A stretch of 64,000 nt of DNA from an uncultured Bacteroidota bacterium (GTDB lineage: Bacteria > Bacteroidota > Bacteroidia > Chitinophagales > Chitinophagaceae): NCBI GenBank assembly GCA_903927185.1, contig CAIYLW010000023.1, forward strand, positions 20,628 through 84,627, in the 5' to 3' direction. The translations under genes and the position numbers were made by a program. Positions 27,383-36,913 of this stretch are shown piece after piece; position 1 is the stretch's first letter, and every line of letters begins with the position of its first letter. Under the pieces are notes generated by a model. The model worked only from the letters and a program-made list of their open reading frames with translations, ran no database searches and had not been told where the DNA came from.

Positions 27383-28438
27383 ATGCAGTTTGATTATATT
27401 ATTGTAGGACAAGGACTCTGCGGTACATTCCTGAGCTGGAATTTAATGAAAGCCGGAAAGAGTGTATTGGTAATAGATGAAAACCAAACTTCCACATCTA
27501 CAAAAGTGGCAAGTGGTGTGATTAATCCTGTAACTGGAAGAAGAATTGTACGTACCTGGGAGATTGAAAAATTATTGCCTTTTGCCTGGAATGCGTATAC
27601 AGAATTAGGAAACGAATTGGGTGATGAATTAGTTAGAAAATGTAATATTCTTAATTTTCATCCTACTCCTCAAATGGAGTTGGCATTTCGGGATAGAATG
27701 CCTGAAGAAAAAGAATATTTGCGTGTACCTGAGGATCAGGAAGCCTGGCGGGCCTATTTTAATTTCCCTTTCAGCATTGGTGAAATTGATTCTTGTTTAT
27801 TAATTGAGTTGCATGGCATGCTGAACGGATGGAGGAAAAAATTAGATGATGCAAATGCATTAATAAATGAACGTTTTGATTGGATAGCTTGCGAAATAGA
27901 AACAGATCTGGTACGATATCAAAATCATACCGCTCAAAAAATAATTTTCTGCGATGGTGCAGAAGGAATAGACAATCGCTATTTTAATTTATTACCCTAT
28001 TCAAGAAATAAAGGAGAAGCAATTATTGCAGATATTCCGGCGCTTCCCAGAAATCATATTTATAAACAAGGCATTAGTTTGGTACCCTGGCATAATAATT
28101 TATGGTGGATTGGCTCAACACATGAATGGAATTTTACAGATCTAATGCCAACTGCAGAATTTAGAAGAAATACACAAACCCAATTATACCATTGGTTAAA
28201 ACTTCCTTTCGAAATAGTAGATCATTTTGCATCAGAGCGTCCCACAAATATGGAAAGAAGACCTTTTGCAGGCCTTCACCCCATTCATCAATCAGTGGGT
28301 TTATTCAATGGGATGGGCACCAAGGGCTGTTCGCTTGCCCCTTATTTTGGTAAACAATTTGCCGATTTTCTAACAAATCAAACTCCCATGGAACCATTAG
28401 TGGATATTGCTCGCTTCAACAATATTTTAAGTAGATAA
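27383..28438 (+). CDS. DAO-type FAD-dependent oxidoreductase
   Basis: A 351-residue flavoprotein with the dinucleotide motif IIVGQGLCGTFLS at residues 6-18, ASGVINPVTGRR near residue 50 as in D-amino-acid/glycine oxidase-like proteins, and a C-terminal GLFNGMGTKGCSLAPY segment that closes the FAD site. The frame opens at TTG 27365, but ATG 27383 (MQFDYIIVGQG) fits the family. It is 37 bp after the polyketide operon and may be cotranscribed, yet the family is widespread outside such clusters. Substrate unknown; an amine or amino acid is the usual type. Confidence 0.85.
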   Translation: MQFDYIIVGQGLCGTFLSWNLMKAGKSVLVIDENQTSTSTKVASGVINPVTGRRIVRTWEIEKLLPFAWNAYTELGNELGDELVRKCNILNFHPTPQMELAFRDRMPEEKEYLRVPEDQEAWRAYFNFPFSIGEIDSCLLIELHGMLNGWRKKLDDANALINERFDWIACEIETDLVRYQNHTAQKIIFCDGAEGIDNRYFNLLPYSRNKGEAIIADIPALPRNHIYKQGISLVPWHNNLWWIGSTHEWNFTDLMPTAEFRRNTQTQLYHWLKLPFEIVDHFASERPTNMERRPFAGLHPIHQSVGLFNGMGTKGCSLAPYFGKQFADFLTNQTPMEPLVDIARFNNILSR

Positions 28439-28489
28439 TTCATAACAAAAAATTAATTTAGCGCCAACTTCCAATCTTAAATACACCCC

Positions 28490-28963
28490 ATGGGCAAAAT
28501 GGCAACCGAAACTTTGAACAAAAACATAGCACAAGAACATCCTGTTTTGAATGTCATAGAACCTAAGCCAAACGAAGCTTTATATAATATCCCGCTTCAT
28601 TATCGAAAGATGGAAAACTTACATATTGTTTTCTGGCTGTTTAAAGATGTTGCCTGGTGTATGGTTTGGAGACCGTTGGGAATTATGATGATCTTCCCTA
28701 CCCTAATCGTTTCTATTATTATCGCGTGGAGAACCCGACAATTTGTTTCTGAACTATGTCATAACCTTGCTATTACAGTTTGGATCACTGCAAACTCTTA
28801 CTGGATGCTAAGCGAGTTTTTTGGTTTCGATACGCATATTCTTTTTGGTAGCTATACCATGAAACATCTTGCTATTATTCCATTTAGTGTTGGCTTATTG
28901 ATTTTAGGATATTATTATCTGTATTGGAAGCCTCGTCACAAAGACGAACTTGAAACAATGTAG
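28490..28963 (+). CDS. Conserved membrane protein, function unknown
   Basis: A 157-residue protein with a polar N-terminal 45 residues and about four predicted membrane segments (roughly residues 48-62, 64-80, 94-118 and 126-145), ending in a short charged tail. No motif known to me is present apart from a His in the third segment and aromatic-rich interfacial stretches. It stands between the DAO oxidoreductase and a long gap, and its function is not predictable from context. Confidence 0.75.
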   Translation: MGKMATETLNKNIAQEHPVLNVIEPKPNEALYNIPLHYRKMENLHIVFWLFKDVAWCMVWRPLGIMMIFPTLIVSIIIAWRTRQFVSELCHNLAITVWITANSYWMLSEFFGFDTHILFGSYTMKHLAIIPFSVGLLILGYYYLYWKPRHKDELETM

Positions 28964-29333
28964 CAAATTTCGACCCTTTTTTAGCTATTTTACCACTCTT
29001 CCTACATACTCTACCATTGGTATGAATGCCAGTCCCGCTAGACCTGTATCCCCTTTGAAGCAGACCCTGCAACGATATATCTTTACTGTATCAAAGAAAA
29101 CGGAGCTAGTCTCCCAAACACATGAACCACTTATTGGAATTTCTTTTCGGACGTTGCAGACAGCGTGAAAACCCACCAGAAATTCATCGGCTATAAATAA
29201 GCCAGAATCCATCAAAAAATAAATTAACTGAAAGCAATAACCAGCAATAAGCAGTTTAACTTTAGCATCAATCTATATTTTGATGGTGGCCAAAAATTGG
29301 CCCGAGTATCAACCAAATTGAAAATTTACACTT
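28964..29333. other. 370-bp gap with possible structured RNA
   Basis: This gap is less AT-rich than other intergenic stretches here. It contains a perfect distant inverted repeat, CTGCAACG (29067-29074) with CGTTGCAG (29152-29159), and inside it a small GGAG-CTAGT-CTCC hairpin (29102-29114). A second inverted repeat, GGCCAA/TTGGCC (29288-29302), lies closer to the next gene. Short open frames exist on both strands (72-76 codons), but none has a convincing start or family resemblance. It may hold a small RNA; no tmRNA, RNase P, SRP or tRNA signature was recognised. Confidence 0.3.
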
Positions 29334-29675
29334 ATGTATACCATGAAACCGATCGTATTAGCGATTTTAGGAGGCGCAGCCTTATTATATTTAATTTCTT
29401 GTCAAGACCCTCAGCCAAATGAAGATGTAACTAACGCAGTAAATAAATCTGGAGCTATTGAAAGTTCTGTAAAAGTAGAACACTTAGATAGCTTACACGA
29501 TATTCTTGTAACTACCCACGCAGTATGGGCACATGATAGTATTCTAAAAAATATTGTCTATCGTGATACCTTACCAAGCTTGGGCATACATAACACCTAT
29601 GCAGAAAATCAGGATGGCGATACAAAAGCTGTTTCTGTAAAAAAGGATTATGAAATTTATATAACAGTTAAGTAA
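29334..29675 (+). CDS. Predicted lipoprotein, function unknown
   Basis: A 113-residue protein with a hydrophobic leader and lipobox LISC (Cys23), so it is probably a lipoprotein; the next residues are Gln-Asp. An ATG three codons later (29343) is an equally possible start. The mature part is acidic and soluble and has no recognised domain. It is 6 bp upstream of a second lipoprotein gene and belongs to a three-gene operon that ends with a YgiC-like ATP-grasp enzyme. Confidence 0.75.
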   Translation: MYTMKPIVLAILGGAALLYLISCQDPQPNEDVTNAVNKSGAIESSVKVEHLDSLHDILVTTHAVWAHDSILKNIVYRDTLPSLGIHNTYAENQDGDTKAVSVKKDYEIYITVK

Positions 29676-29681
29676 GCAACA

Positions 29682-30020
29682 ATGAAGAAATCAAAATATG
29701 TACAACTCGTATTGATTACCGCTGCTTTAGCCAGTTGTAATCAGGCCAAGAAACCCGATTGGGATGATAATGCCAAAATGCATATCCGTAGTGATTCAAC
29801 GGCTCCATATACTAATGTGTATCATCACGGCGGTATTGGTACTGCACTACTTTGGTATTATGCTTTTAGACCTTATGGAAACTATAATAATGGCTATTAT
29901 CAGCGTGCAGGTTATTATTCCAGCGCCATCCATCCTAGTTCAAATATTGGGAGTAATGGCTTTAAAGCGGCAGTAAGTAGAGGCGGATTTGGCAGAAGCG
30001 GATTTAGTGTTTCTTCATAA
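29682..30020 (+). CDS. YgiB-like small lipoprotein
   Basis: A 112-residue lipoprotein with lipobox LASC (Cys19). The mature protein has a Tyr/Gly/Asn-rich middle (HHGGIGTALLWYYAFRPYG) and a C-terminal SRGGFGRSGFSVSS. The RGGFG motif near a Ser/Gly-rich C-terminus is shared with Escherichia coli YgiB (DUF1190), and here too the gene sits directly upstream of a YgiC-type ATP-grasp gene (22-bp gap). Overall similarity to YgiB is weak, so this is a proposal from motif plus neighbourhood. The Gly-rich tail could be the substrate modified by the ligase. Confidence 0.65.
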   Translation: MKKSKYVQLVLITAALASCNQAKKPDWDDNAKMHIRSDSTAPYTNVYHHGGIGTALLWYYAFRPYGNYNNGYYQRAGYYSSAIHPSSNIGSNGFKAAVSRGGFGRSGFSVSS

Positions 30021-30042
30021 AAAATTAATTAGTAATTAGATC

Positions 30043-31173
30043 ATGCAAAGAAATCAGATAATAGCCAGAAATAATTGGCAAAACGAAGTTGAAAAATTAG
30101 GCTTTGGTTTTCATAGCACCAATGTTCCCTATTGGGACGAATCGGTTTATTACAGTTTCGAGATGCCAGAAATATTGGCCATCGAAAAAGCCACCAATGA
30201 ATTGTGGAATTTATGTTTGGGTGCGGTGCAACATGTGATGGACAATAATTTGTATAGTCAATTTAAGATCCCAGAATGGGCGATACCGTTGATTGAAAAA
30301 AGTTGGACAGAAGACCATCCCGCTATTTATGGTCGCTTTGATCTTTGTTATAAAGATGGACAAATTAAATTACTTGAATTTAATGCCGATACACCTACTA
30401 GTTTATATGAAGCAGGAATTGTGCAATGGTTTTGGTTACAAGATTTCGACAAAAACAAAGACCAGTTCAATAGTGTTCATGAAAAACTAATCAACTATTG
30501 GAAGTATTTAAAAAATTATTTGAATCCGGGTACTTTACATTTTACTTGTTTGAAAGAAACTTTAGAAGATCTAACAAATACAGAATATTTACGTGATTGT
30601 GCAATTCAGGCTGGCATTGAAACCAAACTGATATTTATAGATGATCTTGGTTGGGATGATGATGGAAAACAATTTTTGGATCTGGAGGATGAATCCATCA
30701 AAAATATTTTCAAACTCTATCCATGGGAATGGCTTTTAGCAGAATCTTTTGGACAGAATATTCCTAACGATTCCAATAGGGCTTTATGGATTGAGCCCGC
30801 ATGGAAAATGATATTATCAAATAAAGCTATTCTTCCAATTTTATGGGAATTGTATCCTGATTGTCAGTATTTATTACCGGCTTATTTTGAACAAGGTACT
30901 CTTACTAATTATGTGAAGAAACCTATTTTATCAAGAGAAGGTGCAAATATTGATTTAGTGATGAAGAGTATATCTTTAGCAAAGACAGATGGACAATATA
31001 GCAATGAAGGATTTATTTTTCAGGAACTATTTACACTTCCAAATTATGCAGATCATTACCCTGTAATTGGATCATGGATAATTGGACAGGAATCAGCAGG
31101 CATAGGTATTAGAGAAGCTAATAGTTTAATTACTGATAACCAAAGCAGGTTTGTTCCACACTTAATTCAATAG
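30043..31173 (+). CDS. Glutathionylspermidine synthase-family ATP-grasp ligase (YgiC-like)
   Basis: A 376-residue ATP-grasp enzyme resembling the C-terminal synthetase domain of glutathionylspermidine synthase, as in YgiC and YjfC. Typical segments are IYGRFDLCYKDGQIKLLEFNAD near residue 94 (with TPTSLYEAG just after), a central LWELYPDC..LLPAYF region and KPILSREGANI near residue 300. No amidase domain is attached. Such enzymes join a carboxylate to an amine; the stand-alone members are thought to act on peptides, but the substrate is unknown. It ends the operon with two lipoproteins and is 7 bp from the convergent MFS gene. Confidence 0.88.
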   Translation: MQRNQIIARNNWQNEVEKLGFGFHSTNVPYWDESVYYSFEMPEILAIEKATNELWNLCLGAVQHVMDNNLYSQFKIPEWAIPLIEKSWTEDHPAIYGRFDLCYKDGQIKLLEFNADTPTSLYEAGIVQWFWLQDFDKNKDQFNSVHEKLINYWKYLKNYLNPGTLHFTCLKETLEDLTNTEYLRDCAIQAGIETKLIFIDDLGWDDDGKQFLDLEDESIKNIFKLYPWEWLLAESFGQNIPNDSNRALWIEPAWKMILSNKAILPILWELYPDCQYLLPAYFEQGTLTNYVKKPILSREGANIDLVMKSISLAKTDGQYSNEGFIFQELFTLPNYADHYPVIGSWIIGQESAGIGIREANSLITDNQSRFVPHLIQ

Positions 31174-31180
31174 AAAAATA

Positions 31181-32323
31181 TTAAGACCATTTTACTCTGC
31201 TTGCCAGAACCGTAATACTAAAACCTAATATGGCGATTACTGTAAATGACCATCTTAAACTTGAGTATTCCGCAATAGTTCCGATTAAAGGTGGCCCCAT
31301 TAAAAATCCTATAAAGCCAATAGAAGAAATCGCAGCAAGTGCAGTTCCGGGTGACATGGTTTTTGATTTTCCGGCGGCACTATAAACTAATGGCACCACC
31401 GATGAAACACCTAATCCAACAAGCATAAAACCAATTCCTGCAGTAATGATATATGGAAAAATAACAGCGATTAATAATCCGCTTGTAATACTAATTCCAC
31501 TTGCGATCAATACTTTTTGAATTCCTACTTTTTGTGTAATTCTATCGCTCACGAATCTGCCGCCGGCCATCATTCCCATAAATAATAAATATCCAAGGGT
31601 AACTAAATGTACAGGAGCATGCACAATTTTTTGAAAGTAAACACCACTCCAATCAAACATGGTTCCTTCGCATACCATACAGCCAAAAGCAATCAATCCA
31701 TAAATCAAAATAAACCGATCTGGTTTTGTAAAGAATGAAGTATGCGCAGCTCCTCTTTGATCTCTGATCGTATACTGTGAAAAATAAATTGCTAAACTAG
31801 CTGCTAAAAAAAAGATAATAGAAAAATGTAGGAAAGGATTCAACCCTAAGGCAATGATCAATGTTCCTAAAGCAGCGCCGCTAAATCCCGCTAAACTCCA
31901 GATACCATGGAAAGATGCCATAATAGTTTTCCCATACATTACTTCTACAGCAATAGCTTGTGTATTCACTGATATATTAGAATAATTCCCAAAAGTTCCA
32001 AAGAAGAATAGAGCCAATGCTAATTGCCAGGGTTCTTGTACAAGTCCAATCATTACTAAAGTAGTAGGATAAAAAAGTGCTGAGGCAATCATAATGCGCC
32101 TACTTCCCAGTTTGTTGATCACCCATCCTGTAAAGGGCAAACTAAACATTGTACCAATGGGCATAGCGAATAATATAAGGCCTAATTTGCCATCACTTAA
32201 AGCTAAATGACGTTTGATATCTGGGATGCGACTAGCCCAGCTTGCGAAACCTAGGCCTGCTATAAAAAAGAAAACCGCAATGGCTATCCGATAGGTTTTG
32301 GGGCTGATTGTACTCGAATTCAT
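31181..32323 (-). CDS. MFS transporter (YbjJ/fucose-permease-like)
   Basis: A 380-residue polytopic membrane protein with about twelve hydrophobic segments. It belongs to the major facilitator superfamily: an N-terminal GFASWASRIPDIK segment near residue 24, and the MFS loop motif GWVINKLGSRR after the second helix. The overall pattern (FHGIWSLAGFSGAALG near residue 138) resembles YbjJ-like transporters. Substrate is not predictable. It is transcribed divergently from aspS. Confidence 0.88.
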   Translation of the reverse strand: MNSSTISPKTYRIAIAVFFFIAGLGFASWASRIPDIKRHLALSDGKLGLILFAMPIGTMFSLPFTGWVINKLGSRRIMIASALFYPTTLVMIGLVQEPWQLALALFFFGTFGNYSNISVNTQAIAVEVMYGKTIMASFHGIWSLAGFSGAALGTLIIALGLNPFLHFSIIFFLAASLAIYFSQYTIRDQRGAAHTSFFTKPDRFILIYGLIAFGCMVCEGTMFDWSGVYFQKIVHAPVHLVTLGYLLFMGMMAGGRFVSDRITQKVGIQKVLIASGISITSGLLIAVIFPYIITAGIGFMLVGLGVSSVVPLVYSAAGKSKTMSPGTALAAISSIGFIGFLMGPPLIGTIAEYSSLRWSFTVIAILGFSITVLASRVKWS

Positions 32324-32366
32324 TCAATTAAAGGTAGTACAAGGAAGGGAAGTCGCCCAATTCGGT

Positions 32367-32374
32367 TATATTTG
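32367..32374 (+). promoter_or_regulatory. Bacteroidota -7 element before aspS
   Basis: TATATTTG matches TAnnTTTG, followed by CG, 59 bp upstream of the aspS ATG. No TTTG was found at the -33 position, so the promoter is only half supported. Confidence 0.4.
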
Positions 32375-32433
32375 CGACCCGAAACTTTAATTGTGTTTCG
32401 TAAATTAAACATTTCAAATTCAAATTAGTTTAT

Positions 32434-34260
32434 ATGTATCGTTCGCACACTTGTGGTGAATTAAGAATCAGTGATGTTGGCAAGAAAGTAACGCTGGCAG
32501 GTTGGGTTCAAACCGTTCGCAAATTTGGCGCCATTACATTTGTGGATCTACGCGATCGTTATGGTATTACCCAATTGTTGATGGGCGAAGATTTGAATAG
32601 TATTTTGGATGCGAACCCATTGGGCAGAGAATTTGTATTGCAGGCAGAAGGGATTGTTGCAGAGAGAAGTAATAAAAATAGCAATATTGCTACTGGTGAA
32701 GTAGAAATTACTATCAGTAGTTTTAAGATTTTGAATAAATCTGCAGTACCTCCTTTTACCATTCAGGATGATACAGATGGTGGTGAAGATTTAAGAATGA
32801 AATATCGTTATCTGGATTTGCGCAGAAATGCTGTGAAAAAAAATATGGAACTACGATATGCCGTGAGCAGATCAGCCAGAAACTATTTACATGAAAATAA
32901 TTTCATGGATATTGAAACACCATTCTTAATTAAATCAACACCAGAAGGTGCAAGAGATTTTGTGGTACCATCAAGAATGAATGCAGGTCAGTTTTATGCT
33001 TTACCACAATCTCCACAAACTTTCAAGCAATTATTGATGGTAAGTGGTTACGATCGTTATTATCAAATTGTAAAATGCTTTAGGGATGAAGATTTGCGCG
33101 CTGATCGTCAGCCAGAATTTACGCAGATCGATTGCGAAATGTGTTTTGTAGAACAAGAAGACATCTTGAATATGTTTGAAGGTTTGGTGAAACGCATTTT
33201 CAAAGACGTAAAGAATATCGATTATACAGAACTAGTGGAACGTATAAGTTGGGAAGATGCAATGTGGCAGTTTGGGAACGACAAACCAGATATTCGTTTC
33301 GGCATGAAGATCGCGAATTTGAAATCTGCTTTTTTGAAAGGTGGAAAAATCAGTGCTGTTGGTGAATTAATTAATGGGGCAGGTTTTGGTGTGTTTGATC
33401 AAGCAGAAACCGTTCTTGCTATTGCAGCGCCTGGTTGCAGTGAATATACTCGTAAACAAACAGATGAATTAACTGAGTGGGTGAAGCGTCCTCAAATCGG
33501 CATGAACGGTTTGATCTATATTAAATGTAATGTTGATGGAACTTATAAGAGTAGTGTAGACAAATTCTATACAGAAGAAAAATTAAAATCCATTGCTGAT
33601 GCAGCAGGTGCAGTAGCTGGTGATTTGGTTTTAATTCTTGCAGGTAGAGAAGAAAGAACTCGGAAAGCTACTAGCGAATTACGTTTAGAAATGGGCAAAC
33701 GTTTGGGTTTTAGAAAAGAAGATGAATTTAAAATGCTTTGGGTTTTAGATTTCCCATTGTTCGAATATGCAGAAGAAGACAATCGTTGGGTTGCGCGTCA
33801 CCATCCGTTTACTTCTCCTAAACCAGAAGAAATTGAGATCATGATTAACAATAATCCATTAATCGAAAACGCAGATAAATATTTAGAGCATCCTTATTCT
33901 AATATTAAAGCCAATGCTTATGATATGGTTTTGAACGGAAATGAAATTGGTGGTGGTTCTATCCGAATTTATCAAAGGGCTTTACAAGAAAAAATGTTTG
34001 CAGCTTTGGGGATGACCGAAGAAGAAGCCAACCATAAATTTGGATTTTTATTGGGTGCTTTTGAATATGGTGCCCCACCACATGGAGGATTAGCTTTTGG
34101 ATTTGACCGCCTTTGTGCTATCTTGGGTGGAAGTGAAAGCATCCGCGACTTTATCGCCTTCCCTAAAAACAATAGTGGACGCGATGTAATGTTAGATGCG
34201 CCAGGTCCGATAGATGAAAAACAGTTTTCTGAATTACAGATTAAATTAGATATTAAATAA
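32434..34260 (+). CDS. aspS: Aspartyl-tRNA synthetase
   Basis: Charges tRNA-Asp with aspartate. The 608-residue size is that of the bacterial type, with an N-terminal OB anticodon-binding domain (residues 1-105, [21 protein letters not shown]), class II motifs ([18 protein letters not shown] near residue 165, then [33 protein letters not shown] near residue 210), the bacterial GAD insertion (residues about 280-400) and motif 3 GLAFGFDRL near residue 555. No discriminating feature for a non-discriminating (Asp/Asn) enzyme was assessed. A hairpin terminator follows. Confidence 0.97.
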   Translation: MYRSHTCGELRISDVGKKVTLAGWVQTVRKFGAITFVDLRDRYGITQLLMGEDLNSILDANPLGREFVLQAEGIVAERSNKNSNIATGEVEITISSFKILNKSAVPPFTIQDDTDGGEDLRMKYRYLDLRRNAVKKNMELRYAVSRSARNYLHENNFMDIETPFLIKSTPEGARDFVVPSRMNAGQFYALPQSPQTFKQLLMVSGYDRYYQIVKCFRDEDLRADRQPEFTQIDCEMCFVEQEDILNMFEGLVKRIFKDVKNIDYTELVERISWEDAMWQFGNDKPDIRFGMKIANLKSAFLKGGKISAVGELINGAGFGVFDQAETVLAIAAPGCSEYTRKQTDELTEWVKRPQIGMNGLIYIKCNVDGTYKSSVDKFYTEEKLKSIADAAGAVAGDLVLILAGREERTRKATSELRLEMGKRLGFRKEDEFKMLWVLDFPLFEYAEEDNRWVARHHPFTSPKPEEIEIMINNNPLIENADKYLEHPYSNIKANAYDMVLNGNEIGGGSIRIYQRALQEKMFAALGMTEEEANHKFGFLLGAFEYGAPPHGGLAFGFDRLCAILGGSESIRDFIAFPKNNSGRDVMLDAPGPIDEKQFSELQIKLDIK

Positions 34261-34280
34261 AATATACATATTCACTTTTT

Positions 34281-34322
34281 TAAAGGGAAATCTGAATAAT
34301 TCGGGTTTCCCTTTATATTTTT
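34281..34322 (+). terminator. Intrinsic terminator after aspS
   Basis: A 16-bp stem, TAAAGGGAAA plus TCTGAA (34281-34296) with TTCGGG plus TTTCCCTTTA (34300-34315), uses two G-T pairs and a 3-nt loop and is followed by T-rich sequence. The remaining gap to the next gene is AT-rich, with no clear promoter match. Confidence 0.75.
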
Positions 34323-34463
34323 TATACTATTTACATCTTTTTTATAGATATTTTCTAATAATACTGAAACAAAATAAAAATATTCTTAATTTACATAAGT
34401 TTTTTGTGGGCCAGCTCGGTCAATAACCAACTTTTTTTGTAACTGACCATACAAATATTTCTT

Positions 34464-35909
34464 ATGACGGGAGAGTCACTTTTTAATCAGTACCCTATTT
34501 CTTCCCATATTTGGGATGAGATGAAAGGCACAGAGGGTATCAGACATCAATATCATAGCATCTATGAGGCCTGTCAAAAACTGAACCTAGACGAATTCTT
34601 ACAAAAACACCAGCTGGCGGCAGAACTGTTCATGAGCCAGGGTATAACGTTTACCGTATATAGTGAGAATGAAGGCATTGAAAGAATATTCCCCTTCGAC
34701 ATCATTCCAAGAATTATTACAGGTGCAGAATGGGACCATATAGAAAAAGGCATCAAACAACGCCTTTCCGCCTTGAACCTTTTTTTAAAAGATATTTATA
34801 ATGAACAACAAATTGTCAAAGACGGAATTATTCCTGCTGATTTAATAGCGTCTTGTCCACATTTTACCAGAGAAGTTTTTGGCATTCAGGTGCCCTTCGA
34901 TATTTATGTACATATTGCTGGTATTGATTTGATAAGAGGCGAAGACGGAACTTTTTATATTTTAGAAGACAATCTGAGAACGCCATCTGGTGTTTCTTAT
35001 ATGCTTGAAAATAGAGAAGTCACTAAGCGAATATTCCCTAACCTATTAGGTGATAGTAACGTGAGAATGATCAACAACTATCCCCTGCTTTTACATGACA
35101 ATTTAGTATCCTTTGCACCAAGGCAAATTGCAAACCCGACGGTTGTGTTATTAACGCCGGGCATTTATAATTCTGCGTATTTCGAACATACTTTTCTGGC
35201 ACGTCAAATGGGTGTACAATTAGTTGAAGGCCGCGATCTTTTGGTGAACGACCATAAAGTTTATATGAAAACTACCGCCGGCCTTCGTCAGGTTGATGTG
35301 ATCTATCGAAGAATTGATGATGAGTTTTTAGATCCATTAGTATTTAGACCCGATAGTGCATTAGGTGTTCCGGGTTTAATTAGTGCTTATCGCAAGGGAA
35401 ATGTAGCGATCATAAATGCTTTAGGTAATGGTGTAGCCGACGATAAAGCAGTTTATGCTTATGTTCCAGCTATGATTAAATATTATCTCAATGAAGAAAT
35501 TATTCTTCCCAATATTCCTACGTATCATATGAACAATGTTGAAGAGAGGAATTTTGTTTTCGAAAACATGCATAAAATGGTTGTGAAAGAAACCAATCAA
35601 TCTGGAGGCTACGGAATGGTGATGGGTAATAGTGCCTCAGAAGAAGCTTTGAAAAAAGCAAAAGAAAATATCTTGGCAAATCCACGCAACTTTATTGCAC
35701 AACCCATAATTCAATTATCAACTGTACCTTGTTTAATTGATGGAAAACTTCAACCCCGACATGTAGACTTAAGACCTTATGCACTTTGTGGTCCGAATGG
35801 TATTAGTATTGTTCCAGGGGGACTAACCAGAGTTGCATTGAGAGAAGGCTCACTGGTTGTTAACTCGTCACAAGGGGGTGGAAGTAAAGACACGTGGATA
35901 GTGGATTAA
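34464..35909 (+). CDS. Circularly permuted ATP-grasp protein (predicted peptide ligase)
   Basis: A 481-residue protein of the circularly permuted type 2 ATP-grasp family. Segments I recognise are FPFDIIPRIITGAEW near residue 74, FTREVFGI..PFDIYVHIAGIDLIRGEDGTFYILEDN (residues about 134-172), RTPSGVSYMLENR, and GGYGMVMG near residue 385, the ATP-binding glycine loop. It is the first of three tightly spaced genes (50 and 12 bp gaps) with an alpha-E protein and a transglutaminase. In many bacteria these three occur together and are predicted to make and trim an unusual peptide linkage; the biochemical role is not established. Cytoplasmic; no signal peptide. Confidence 0.9.
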   Translation: MTGESLFNQYPISSHIWDEMKGTEGIRHQYHSIYEACQKLNLDEFLQKHQLAAELFMSQGITFTVYSENEGIERIFPFDIIPRIITGAEWDHIEKGIKQRLSALNLFLKDIYNEQQIVKDGIIPADLIASCPHFTREVFGIQVPFDIYVHIAGIDLIRGEDGTFYILEDNLRTPSGVSYMLENREVTKRIFPNLLGDSNVRMINNYPLLLHDNLVSFAPRQIANPTVVLLTPGIYNSAYFEHTFLARQMGVQLVEGRDLLVNDHKVYMKTTAGLRQVDVIYRRIDDEFLDPLVFRPDSALGVPGLISAYRKGNVAIINALGNGVADDKAVYAYVPAMIKYYLNEEIILPNIPTYHMNNVEERNFVFENMHKMVVKETNQSGGYGMVMGNSASEEALKKAKENILANPRNFIAQPIIQLSTVPCLIDGKLQPRHVDLRPYALCGPNGISIVPGGLTRVALREGSLVVNSSQGGGSKDTWIVD

Positions 35910-35959
35910 TACAATCATGTTTTGAAATAAAATTGAAGAACCATCACAAATTTTAGTAC

Positions 35960-36901
35960 ATGTTAAGTAGAATAGCAGATTCATTATATTGGTTACACCG
36001 TTATATGGAAAGAGCAGATGGAATGTTGCGCTTAATGCATACCAGTTATATTTTATCTTTTGATAAAGTGCAGGCTAGTAGCATGTCTTGGGAACCATCT
36101 CTTCGAATTTTTACTACATTACCTAAAGAAGAAATCGATCGTATAAAAAAGGATAATGCAGCTGTATTACATTATTTATTCCTGGAAACTAAGAATCAGA
36201 ATTCATTAAAAGTAATCATAACAAAAGCACGTGAAAATGCAAGAGGTGTGCAAGATCAGATCACGAAGGAAGTATGGGAGCAAGTAAACTTATTATATCA
36301 TCAAATAAATAAGCCTGGCTTAAAAGAAAAACTAGCCGGACCAGAAGCAATAAGAACTATTGATAGCTTTATAAAAAGCAGCGATCAATTTTGTGGTATT
36401 ACAGATAGTACGATGCCTCGAGGCCAAGGTTGGAATTATATGAATTTGGGGAAATATACAGAGCGCTGTTTAATGACGACTGAATTTACCCATTTTTACT
36501 TCAAAAAGTTGGATTTCGATTTAAAAGACGAACAGGACATTATTTTCTGGAGAAGCTTACTATTGTCGTTATCGGGCTATGAATTACACCTGAAAAATTA
36601 TAGTAACCTCAAACATAATTATAATGTTTTACAGCAATTAGCTTTCGATAAGAACTTTCCGAGAGCAATTTATTATTCTTTAGACCGAGCTAATAGATAT
36701 TTAACCGAAATTGCAGGTTCTAATCCAGTGGAAGGTAGCATTAAACTGCTCAGAACTTATGGAAGGTTATATAGTTCTGTAAAGTTTGCTGATATTGAAT
36801 TAGTGGAAAGAGAAGGTTTAGAAAAATATTTGATTTATGTCCGAAAAGAGTTAAATGAATTCAGCCAAGATTTAGGCAGAATTTATTTCTCTTATTCTTA
36901 A
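35960..36901 (+). CDS. Alpha-E domain protein
   Basis: A 313-residue, almost entirely helical protein. The opening MLSRIADSLYWLHRYMERAD is the classic alpha-E (DUF403) start, with the conserved YW..RY.ERA pattern. The family occurs almost only next to circularly permuted ATP-grasp and transglutaminase genes, as here, and is thought to be their partner. It has no catalytic motif known to me. The ATG at 35960 fits the family exactly. Confidence 0.92.
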   Translation: MLSRIADSLYWLHRYMERADGMLRLMHTSYILSFDKVQASSMSWEPSLRIFTTLPKEEIDRIKKDNAAVLHYLFLETKNQNSLKVIITKARENARGVQDQITKEVWEQVNLLYHQINKPGLKEKLAGPEAIRTIDSFIKSSDQFCGITDSTMPRGQGWNYMNLGKYTERCLMTTEFTHFYFKKLDFDLKDEQDIIFWRSLLLSLSGYELHLKNYSNLKHNYNVLQQLAFDKNFPRAIYYSLDRANRYLTEIAGSNPVEGSIKLLRTYGRLYSSVKFADIELVEREGLEKYLIYVRKELNEFSQDLGRIYFSYS

Positions 36902-36913
36902 ACAAAACCAAGA

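Noticed and set aside
23560..28438. Horizontal transfer of the polyketide operon
   Set aside because: Base composition and codon use look like the neighbours, and no integrase, transposase or tRNA is adjacent.
29041..29160. Possible tRNA, tmRNA, SRP or RNase P RNA in the gap
   Set aside because: No T-loop, tmRNA ends, SRP tetraloop domain or RNase P conserved regions were recognised.
28985..29215. 76-codon minus-strand open frame in the 370-bp gap, containing CRVCFKGDTG
   Set aside because: It might look like a small Cys protein, but it has no leader, no terminator and no known family; a structured RNA explains the region equally well, so it is not called as a gene.
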